NCBI GenBank assembly: GCA_017551405.1
Contig: JAFZLP010000067.1
Location: 1 to 6,523, forward strand
Direction: 5' to 3'
Length of the DNA: 6,523 bases
Origin: Bacteroidales bacterium
Lineage (GTDB): Bacteria; Bacteroidota; Bacteroidia; Bacteroidales; UBA932
The position numbers and the translations under genes are program-made. The notes below the pieces were generated by a model, which had not been told where the DNA came from, searched no databases, and saw only the letters and a list, made by a program, of their open reading frames with translations. Each line of letters opens with the position of its first letter. Positions within the stretch are counted from its first letter, which is position 1. This document shows positions 1 to 4,519 of the stretch, piece by piece.

Positions 1-617
1 AGATGCTGGTGCGCGCCGGGGTCGGCCATCTCACCCTGGTCGATTCTGACAAAGTGTCAGAGAGCAATATCAACCGCCAGCTGCCGGCCCTCCATTCCAC
101 CGTGGGACGCCCCAAGACAGAGGTGCTGTCGGAACGCCTGATGGATATCAACCCATTGCTCGACCTGCAGGTCATTGACGATTTTATCTGCGAGGAAAAC
201 ATCCCCCAGCTACTTGGAGGGCGTTCTTTCGACTGCGTGGCGGATGCCATCGACACCCTGTCCCCGAAAATAGCACTGATACAGTTCTGCCTTTCTAGGG
301 GCTTGCCGCTGGTGTCTTCGATGGGCTCCGGGGCCAAGCTCGACGCCACCGCCGTCCGCATCGCAGACATCTCCAAAACCAGGATGTGCCCGCTGGCACA
401 CCAGTTGCGGAAACGCCTGCACAGGTTTGGCATTACCGAGGGTTTCCTGGCGGTCTATTCCGAGGAAAAACCGATAGCGGGAGCCATGATTCCGGAAGAA
501 GGCCGCAACAAGCGCAGCAACGTCGGCACGGTTTCGTATCTGCCGGCGGTCTTCGGCTGCGTCTGCGCCCAGGCGGTAATCGGCATCCTGACCGGCAGTT
601 GCACAAGTCCCCGTTAA
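1..617 (+). CDS. tcdA: tRNA threonylcarbamoyladenosine dehydratase TcdA (5' end missing)
   Basis: This is an E1-like ATP-dependent enzyme of the ThiF/MoeB superfamily. TcdA cyclises N6-threonylcarbamoyladenosine at position 37 of ANN-decoding tRNAs to ct6A, in the cytoplasm. The frame is already open at base 1, so the visible ATG at 3 is internal and about 40-50 N-terminal residues, including the glycine-rich nucleotide loop, are missing. Numbered from that Met, the fragment shows LTLVDSDKVSESNINRQ (about 10-26), the following VGRPKTEV with its conserved Lys, the VVDDF-like strand (VIDDF), DAIDTLSPK and MGSGAKLD. These align in order with E. coli TcdA from memory, including DDF, DAID and NRQ. 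The C-terminal part has VYSEEKP and SYLPAVFG, both usual in this family. The stop is TAA at 615-617, and prfA follows after 36 bp. A related ThiF/HesA-type enzyme is the only real alternative. Confidence 0.9.
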   Translation, partial: MLVRAGVGHLTLVDSDKVSESNINRQLPALHSTVGRPKTEVLSERLMDINPLLDLQVIDDFICEENIPQLLGGRSFDCVADAIDTLSPKIALIQFCLSRGLPLVSSMGSGAKLDATAVRIADISKTRMCPLAHQLRKRLHRFGITEGFLAVYSEEKPIAGAMIPEEGRNKRSNVGTVSYLPAVFGCVCAQAVIGILTGSCTSPR

Positions 618-629
618 TTTGTAAATTTG
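598..629 (+). promoter_or_regulatory. Probable Bacteroidota-type promoter for prfA
   Basis: TAAATTTG at 622-629 matches the Bacteroidota -7 consensus TAnnTTTG exactly. GTTG at 598-601 matches 3 of 4 bases of the -33 element TTTG at a 20-bp spacing, within the usual 19-21. Transcription would begin around 633-637, giving a leader of roughly 17-21 nt before the prfA ATG at 654. The -33 part overlaps the last codons of tcdA. The leader is A-rich just before the ATG and has no Shine-Dalgarno sequence, which is normal for the phylum. This is inferred from motif match only. Confidence 0.55.
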
Positions 630-653
630 TAGGTTATTCCGTAACGAAACAAT

Positions 654-1745
654 ATGGCAAACGATAATACATTGCTTACGAAAGTGCTGTCCCTGCAGGA
701 TAAATTCGATTCCCTGCAGGCCCAGCTTTCCGATCCCGGCGTGATGTCGGACATGAAGAAATACGTCCAGCTCAACAAGGACTACAAAGAGCTGGAACCC
801 ATAATCAAGGCGGGCCTTGAATACAAGAAGATGCTCGAGAACCTCGCTTCCGCGAAAGACGTGCTCATCAACGAGAGCGACCCTGAACTGAAGGACCTTG
901 CCCGCGAGGAGATTTCCGAAATCGAAGCCGCCATTCCCGACAAGGAGCAGAATATAAAGCTCCTCCTCATACCTGCCGATCCCGACGATTCCAAGAACGC
1001 CATCGTGGAAATCCGCGGCGGCACCGGCGGCGACGAGGCTGCCATCTTCGCCGGAGACCTCTTCCGCATGTATCAGCACTATGCCGAAATCAAGGGGTGG
1101 AAACTGGAGGTAACCGACCAGTCGTACGGCACTTCCGGAGGCTACAAGCAGGTGGTGTTCAAGCTTTCCAGCTCCGACGGCGTGTACGGCACCATGAAAT
1201 ACGAGAGCGGCGTGCACCGCGTGCAGAGGGTTCCCCAGACCGAAACCCAGGGACGCATCCAGACCTCCGCGGCGTCGGTCGCCGTCTTCCCCGAGGCCGA
1301 CGAATTCGACGTCGAGCTCAATCCGGCGGATATCCGCAAAGACCTCTTCTGTGCTTCCGGCCCCGGCGGACAGGGCGTAAATACCACCTACTCGGCCGTG
1401 CGCCTCACGCACATCCCTTCCGGAATCGTGGTGCAGTGCCAGGAAGAACGCTCCCAGATCAAGAATACCGAAAGGGCCATGGCCGAGCTCCGTACCCGTC
1501 TCTACAACATGGAGCACCAGAAATATCTCGACGGTATCGCGGCAAAGCGCAAGACCATGGTGTCAACCGGAGACCGCAGCGCCAAGATCCGCACCTACAA
1601 CTATCCCCAGGGCCGCGTCACCGACCATCGCATCGGCTGGAGCATGTACAATCTGCCCGCATTCATGAACGGAGACATCCAGGAATGCATCGACCAGCTG
1701 CAGATCGCCGAGAACGCCGAAAGGCTGAAGGAAGCCGGAGACTGA
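654..1745 (+). CDS. prfA: Peptide chain release factor 1
   Basis: Class I release factor that reads UAA and UAG stop codons in the ribosomal A site and triggers hydrolysis of peptidyl-tRNA. At 363 aa it is full length for the family. The N-terminal half is a charged helical domain (about 1-105), followed by RGGTGGDEA (121-129). The stop-codon recognition tripeptide is P194-Q195-T196 within [10 protein letters not shown]. The PxT form marks RF1, since RF2 has SPF. The catalytic GGQ is 238-240 in GPGGQGVN; Gln240 is the residue PrmC methylates in this family. The run [11 protein letters not shown] and the C-terminal [23 protein letters not shown] are also classic RF1. The ATG at 654 gives a standard N-terminus and sits behind a plausible promoter. 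It ends in TGA, read by RF2, so its own termination does not depend on RF1. The next gene starts 2 bp later, which suggests translational coupling. Confidence 0.98.
   Translation: MANDNTLLTKVLSLQDKFDSLQAQLSDPGVMSDMKKYVQLNKDYKELEPIIKAGLEYKKMLENLASAKDVLINESDPELKDLAREEISEIEAAIPDKEQNIKLLLIPADPDDSKNAIVEIRGGTGGDEAAIFAGDLFRMYQHYAEIKGWKLEVTDQSYGTSGGYKQVVFKLSSSDGVYGTMKYESGVHRVQRVPQTETQGRIQTSAASVAVFPEADEFDVELNPADIRKDLFCASGPGGQGVNTTYSAVRLTHIPSGIVVQCQEERSQIKNTERAMAELRTRLYNMEHQKYLDGIAAKRKTMVSTGDRSAKIRTYNYPQGRVTDHRIGWSMYNLPAFMNGDIQECIDQLQIAENAERLKEAGD
1737..1740 (+). promoter_or_regulatory. Possible Shine-Dalgarno GGAG before the LytTR gene
   Basis: GGAG lies 7 nt before the ATG at 1748, inside the last codons of prfA. 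None of the other starts in this window has such a motif, so it stands out in a genome that otherwise looks SD-poor. It may be chance, because it also encodes part of the prfA C-terminus and the gene could be translated by coupling to prfA termination 2 bp upstream. Confidence 0.3.
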
Positions 1746-1747
1746 TC

Positions 1748-2626
1748 ATGGATCTGAAGCGGCGGATACCAACCTATCTGGTGGATGCGGAACACATAGT
1801 CTCCGCTGTGGTATTCACTGTGCTCTTTTCCATCGTATTCCTGCTCGTGTTCGTGCCTTTCGACCCGTTCTCGTGGTTCACGCTGGGCCGTTCCCCGCTT
1901 CTTGTCCACACCATAGTTTTCTTTGCGGTCTCCATCCTGTTCGTCGTGCTGAGCAAGTTGGTGTTCCTCAATGTAGGCAGAAGCAGGGGAGTGTCGTGGG
2001 TGCAGCTCATTTTATGGGACCTGGCCGAATCGGTGGCGATAGCCGTGTTCTATACGGCGCTCACTTTCGCCCTCGAGAGGAAAGGCCTGCTGGACATTTC
2101 GCTGGACAGCTACCGGGTGGTTTTCGGCAGGGCCCTGCTCATCTCCTTCATGGGGGTCTATGTGCCGTACCTGTTCTCCACGCTGTTCTACGCCATGCAG
2201 GACAAGGACGACACCATCCGCCTGATGAACTACGGAAACGTGGTGTCCGACTCCAGGACGGCCCCGCAGGACCTTGAAAAGGTCACCCTGTTCGGCGACG
2301 ACGGCCTGCTCAAAATGAGCATCAACCTCAAGAACCTTTACTACATCGAAAGCGATGACAACTACATAAAAGTCTGGTATTCCGATGTTTCCGGCGAGAC
2401 CAGGCAGTATATGCTGCGCTGCCGCCTCAAGACGGTGGAAGAGAGCTTCGCCGGCAGCCAGCTGGTGCGCTGCCACCGCAAGTACATCGTGAATCTCATG
2501 AGGGTGGAGCTGCTGCTGCGCGAGAAGGACGGCTATTACGTGAAGCTGGACCTTCCCGGCTGCGAGCCCATCCCCATCTCCAAGACTTACGAACAGACCA
2601 TGATTTCCCGTTTCAACTCCCGCTGA
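1748..2626 (+). CDS. Membrane-anchored LytTR-family transcriptional regulator
   Basis: A 292-aa protein with two parts. Residues about 1-150 hold four hydrophobic helices (roughly 18-38, 51-75, 84-108, 126-148). The basic patches KRR at 4-6 and GRSRG at 77-81 fit N-in topology with the C-terminus in the cytoplasm. Residues about 178-290 form a LytTR DNA-binding domain: YYIESDDNYIKVWY (198-211), LRCRLKTVEE (223-232), LVRCHRKYIVNL (239-250) and IPISKTYE (275-282) are its hallmark strands and turn. LytTR domains bind direct repeats upstream of target genes. There is no receiver domain and no histidine-kinase domain, so sensing, if any, would go through the membrane part. I chose the ATG at 1748 because the frame stays open further upstream only by overlapping prfA in a second frame. 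The gene sits 2 bp after prfA and 5 bp before the DUF4293 gene. Ligand and targets are unknown. Confidence 0.88.
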   Translation: MDLKRRIPTYLVDAEHIVSAVVFTVLFSIVFLLVFVPFDPFSWFTLGRSPLLVHTIVFFAVSILFVVLSKLVFLNVGRSRGVSWVQLILWDLAESVAIAVFYTALTFALERKGLLDISLDSYRVVFGRALLISFMGVYVPYLFSTLFYAMQDKDDTIRLMNYGNVVSDSRTAPQDLEKVTLFGDDGLLKMSINLKNLYYIESDDNYIKVWYSDVSGETRQYMLRCRLKTVEESFAGSQLVRCHRKYIVNLMRVELLLREKDGYYVKLDLPGCEPIPISKTYEQTMISRFNSR

Positions 2627-2631
2627 TTCCT

Positions 2632-3009
2632 ATGTGGCAGAGAATACAGACCCTTTATCTTTTCCTGGCGCTTGGCCTCGTAGTGGCCATGTTCTGGTTT
2701 ACCGACAGCATGTGGTGGCTCATCCTGGCAGGGGTGGCGGCCTTCATGGAGCTGATAGCCCTGGGGGCGTACAAATACCGCATTTTCCAGATGCGCACCA
2801 CCGTGATCGCGGGGCTGCTGCTCGTCGGGCTGCAGATATGGATGCTGGTGGTGTATCTGGCATCAGCCGACAAGTCGGCCTTCAACATCACCATGGTGTT
2901 CCCGGCCGTTGCGGCCATCCTGGACGCGCTTGCCGTCAGGGGCATCCTTTTCGACGAGTCGCTGGTGCGTAGCGCCAACAGGCTGCGTTCGCCCAGAAAG
3001 AGACATTAA
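2632..3009 (+). CDS. DUF4293 family integral membrane protein
   Basis: A small 125-aa membrane protein of unknown function. The N-terminus MWQRIQTLYLFLA matches the typical DUF4293 opening (M-x-QRIQ-x-x-YL). The C-terminal DESLVRSANRLR (108-119) matches the family's conserved tail, which I recall as DEKLVRSADRLR. Four hydrophobic segments are visible at about 8-23, 26-46, 55-77 and 85-105, followed by a basic tail (RSPRKRH) that should be cytoplasmic. The family is characteristic of Bacteroidota. It starts 5 bp after the LytTR gene and ends 14 bp before the nucleoside phosphorylase gene, so co-transcription with both is likely. Pairing with a four-helix LytTR protein suggests, but does not show, a joint membrane role. 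No SD motif precedes its ATG. The family assignment is from memory of the end motifs. Confidence 0.83.
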   Translation: MWQRIQTLYLFLALGLVVAMFWFTDSMWWLILAGVAAFMELIALGAYKYRIFQMRTTVIAGLLLVGLQIWMLVVYLASADKSAFNITMVFPAVAAILDALAVRGILFDESLVRSANRLRSPRKRH

Positions 3010-3023
3010 TAACACCCGATATT

Positions 3024-3893
3024 ATGAGAATTGCAGAATCTGAATTGATTATCAACGGAGACGGCTCGGCTTTCCATATCCACATCAAGCCGAGGCAGCT
3101 CGCCGACACCGTTGTGCTGGTCGGGGATCCCGGCCGAGTGAAGATGTTCATCCCGCTCTTCGAGAAAATCGACTGCCAGGGACAGTCCCGCGAATTCGCG
3201 TTCGTTACGGGCTGGTACCACGGCAAGCGCATCACCGCCCTTTCCCACGGAATCGGCCCTGACAACATCGACATCGTCATGACCGAACTGGACGCCCTTG
3301 CGAATGTCAATTTCAAGACCCGCGAGGTAAAAAGCAGGCACAAACGCCTCACGCTCGTTCGTGTGGGCACCTGCGGCGCCATCCAGCCTGAAATTCCGCT
3401 GGGTTCCTTCATCAGCAGCCATATCAGCATAGGCTGCGACGCCATGTTCAACTGGTATGCTAACCGCGACAAGGTGTGCATGGCAGACTTCGAGAAGGCC
3501 TTCAAGGAGCACTGCCACTGGGCCAAGCACGTTCCCGATCCTTACTTCGTGCGCGCTTCGGACCGTCTCATCAAGCTCTTCGAGCCCTATACCGTAAAGG
3601 GCATGACAATCTCCGCCGGCGGCTTCTACGGCCCGCAGGGCAGGGTGGTCCGCCAGAAACTGGCCATGCCGAACATGCTGGAAGATTTCGAGACTTTCAA
3701 CTACAAGGGCTACAAGGTCACCAACTTCGAGATGGAAGGCGCCGCCCTCGCGGCCATGGCGGCCTCTCTCGGCCACGACGCCATAACCATCTGCTGCGCA
3801 ATCGCGCACCGCTATCTGAAGGATGCCAACACCGACTACCACGCCCGTGTTCAGGACCTGGTCAAAATGGTGATGGACAGGATTTCGGAGTAA
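3024..3893 (+). CDS. udp: Nucleoside phosphorylase, uridine phosphorylase type
   Basis: A cytoplasmic 289-aa enzyme of the PNP/UDP (NP-I) family, which splits a nucleoside with phosphate to give the free base and (deoxy)ribose 1-phosphate in pyrimidine salvage. Visible motifs are VGDPGRV (33-39, phosphate loop), LSHGIG (73-78), RVGTCG (113-118, phosphate-binding Arg) and NFEMEGA (234-240, ribose-binding Met-Glu). FYGPQGR (201-207) corresponds to FYPGQER of E. coli uridine phosphorylase, so Gln205 and Arg207 would be the uracil-recognising pair. This argues for uridine rather than purine substrates. It is somewhat longer than the E. coli enzyme (about 253 aa), with extra sequence around 140-180. 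It is probably the last gene of the plus-strand operon, 14 bp after DUF4293. Its TAA (3891-3893) touches the stop of the opposing gene. Exact substrate preference (uridine, thymidine or broader) cannot be read from sequence alone. Confidence 0.9.
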   Translation: MRIAESELIINGDGSAFHIHIKPRQLADTVVLVGDPGRVKMFIPLFEKIDCQGQSREFAFVTGWYHGKRITALSHGIGPDNIDIVMTELDALANVNFKTREVKSRHKRLTLVRVGTCGAIQPEIPLGSFISSHISIGCDAMFNWYANRDKVCMADFEKAFKEHCHWAKHVPDPYFVRASDRLIKLFEPYTVKGMTISAGGFYGPQGRVVRQKLAMPNMLEDFETFNYKGYKVTNFEMEGAALAAMAASLGHDAITICCAIAHRYLKDANTDYHARVQDLVKMVMDRISE

Positions 3894-4412
3894 TCAGGAG
3901 AATATTTCCTTTTCCTGGTAGAAGGCGCTCAGGAGCCTGTTCATATCCTCGGTTCCAGGCAGTGAAGAATTCTTTCCGGATTCTTCGCTGCTTTTGCTTA
4001 TGTAGGTACGGAGGACCTGAAGGCTGATGCCGTGCCTGTGGAGGTATTCGCAGCAGAACTCGCCGGGATTGTCGCACAGGGCGGCGAGGAGGTGGATGGA
4101 CGATACGTCCTGGTTGCAGCGGATTGCCTCCATGATGGTGAGACTGGTGACGTTGAGGGCGGCGCGGGTGAAGTTTACCTTGTCCTCGTCTTCGTAGGCT
4201 ATGGCCTGCTCGCGGAACACGTGGGAGTCGAGTGCCTGCTTGACCTCCGAAGGCTCGAGACCGAACTTCTCGAGGGCATGCACGGCGGGGTTGTCTCCCT
4301 GCCTCAGGACACCGAGGAGAAGATGCTCGGGACCTATGCCGTAGCAGCCCGTGCGCATGGCTTCGTCGCGGGCGTAGAGGAGTATGGTCCGTAATTCTTC
4401 GGTCAGTCTCAT
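3894..4412 (-). CDS. Stand-alone Clp N-terminal (Clp_N) domain protein
   Basis: A 172-aa protein carrying the double-repeat N-domain seen at the front of ClpA/ClpC/ClpB, but with no AAA+ ATPase module. Repeat 1 (about 1-62) is typical: LTEELRTILLYARDEA, then IGPEHLLLGVLRQGDN and ALEKFGLEPSEVKQAL. Repeat 2 (about 80-140) is weaker but keeps the order FTRAALNV, IHLLAALCDNP, YLHRHGISLQVL. A Ser/Glu/Lys-rich linker (139-156) and a short helical tail follow. In Clp chaperones this domain docks adaptors or substrates, so a stand-alone copy may act as an adaptor or competitor for ClpC; that is inference. The start is set at 4412, where the Clp_N fold begins. An in-frame ATG at 4475 would add 21 hydrophobic, non-family residues and overlap the promoter elements. 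The stop TGA (3896-3894) directly abuts the stop of the convergent phosphorylase gene. It diverges from gyrA. Confidence 0.85.
   Translation of the reverse strand: MRLTEELRTILLYARDEAMRTGCYGIGPEHLLLGVLRQGDNPAVHALEKFGLEPSEVKQALDSHVFREQAIAYEDEDKVNFTRAALNVTSLTIMEAIRCNQDVSSIHLLAALCDNPGEFCCEYLHRHGISLQVLRTYISKSSEESGKNSSLPGTEDMNRLLSAFYQEKEIFS
3957..3998 (+). terminator. Intrinsic terminator of the plus-strand operon, inside the opposing gene
   Basis: Left arm GCAGTGAAGAAT (3959-3970) pairs with ATTCTTCGCTGC (3980-3991) over 12 bp with one G-U, around a 9-nt loop. Two further pairs (G3958-U3992, A3957-U3993) are possible. TTTTGCTT follows at once (3992-3999). On the minus strand the same stem is not followed by a T-tract, so it should act only on plus-strand transcripts. 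It begins about 65 bp after the phosphorylase stop and lies within the Ser/Glu-rich C-terminal linker codons of the Clp_N gene. Termination is inferred and no folding energy was computed. Confidence 0.65.
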
Positions 4413-4419
4413 AACTGAC
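4402..4419 (-). repeat. Inverted repeat with the Clp_N start codon in its loop
   Basis: GTCAGT (4402-4407) and ACTGAC (4414-4419) form a perfect 6-bp inverted repeat with a 6-nt loop. The loop holds the ATG of the minus-strand gene (4412-4410). In the mRNA this would present the start codon in a hairpin loop; as DNA it could be an operator half-site pair. The repeat is short and may be chance. Confidence 0.35.
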
Positions 4420-4421
4420 TG

Positions 4422-4429
4422 CAAAAATA
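4422..4429 (-). promoter_or_regulatory. Candidate -7 element for the Clp_N gene
   Basis: On the minus strand this reads TATTTTTG, an exact match to the Bacteroidota TAnnTTTG element. No convincing TTTG -33 box lies 19-21 bp upstream. If used, transcription would start only about 0-8 nt before the ATG at 4412, giving a very short or leaderless mRNA. The surrounding A/T-run (4423-4437) makes a chance match more likely than elsewhere. Confidence 0.4.
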
Positions 4430-4475
4430 AAAAAAACACTGCAATTCCGACCTCATTTCGGGCTGTTCGAAACAA

Positions 4476-4500
4476 TATTTTTGCTATATTTGTATGTTTA
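4476..4500 (+). promoter_or_regulatory. Tandem candidate -7 elements for gyrA
   Basis: Two exact TAnnTTTG matches occur in a row: TATTTTTG (4476-4483) and TATATTTG (4485-4492). A 7-of-8 match, TATGTTTA, follows at 4493-4500. No clear TTTG -33 box lies 19-21 bp upstream of any of them, so which one is used cannot be decided. The leader to the gyrA ATG at 4520 would be about 15-35 nt and contains no SD motif. The whole 107-bp space between the divergent genes (4413-4519) is far more AT-rich than the flanking coding sequence and holds nothing else recognisable. Confidence 0.5.
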
Positions 4501-4519
4501 TACAGATTAGTGCTTTCAT

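Noticed and set aside
633..645. Small hairpin GTTA...TAAC before prfA as a terminator or regulator
   Set aside because: Only 4 bp of A/T-rich stem and no T-tract after it; too weak to call.
210..1517. Long minus-strand open frame (435 codons) opposite tcdA and prfA
   Set aside because: It lies entirely opposite two clear genes, its translation is a Gly/Val/His-rich sequence with no recognisable domain, and such antisense frames are expected where third codon positions are rich in G and C.
1097..1747. Upstream extension of the LytTR reading frame into prfA
   Set aside because: The frame stays open but yields an Arg/Pro/His-rich sequence typical of an out-of-frame read. The hydrophobic, family-like protein begins at the ATG at 1748.
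3006..3842. 278-codon minus-strand open frame opposite the nucleoside phosphorylase
   Set aside because: Same antisense codon-bias artefact; all catalytic motifs of the phosphorylase are on the plus strand.
3922..3940. AGG/CCT hairpin just past the phosphorylase stop as the operon terminator
   Set aside because: The stem is interrupted, the loop is very small and no T-run follows; the hairpin at 3959-3991 is much better.
4032..4394. 120-codon plus-strand frame opposite the Clp_N gene
   Set aside because: No recognisable family; the minus strand carries clear Clp_N motifs over the same bases.
4413..4475. N-terminal extension of the Clp_N protein from an ATG at 4475
   Set aside because: The added residues do not belong to the Clp_N fold, look like translated AT-rich promoter DNA, and would need transcription to start upstream of 4475 in the gyrA promoter region.
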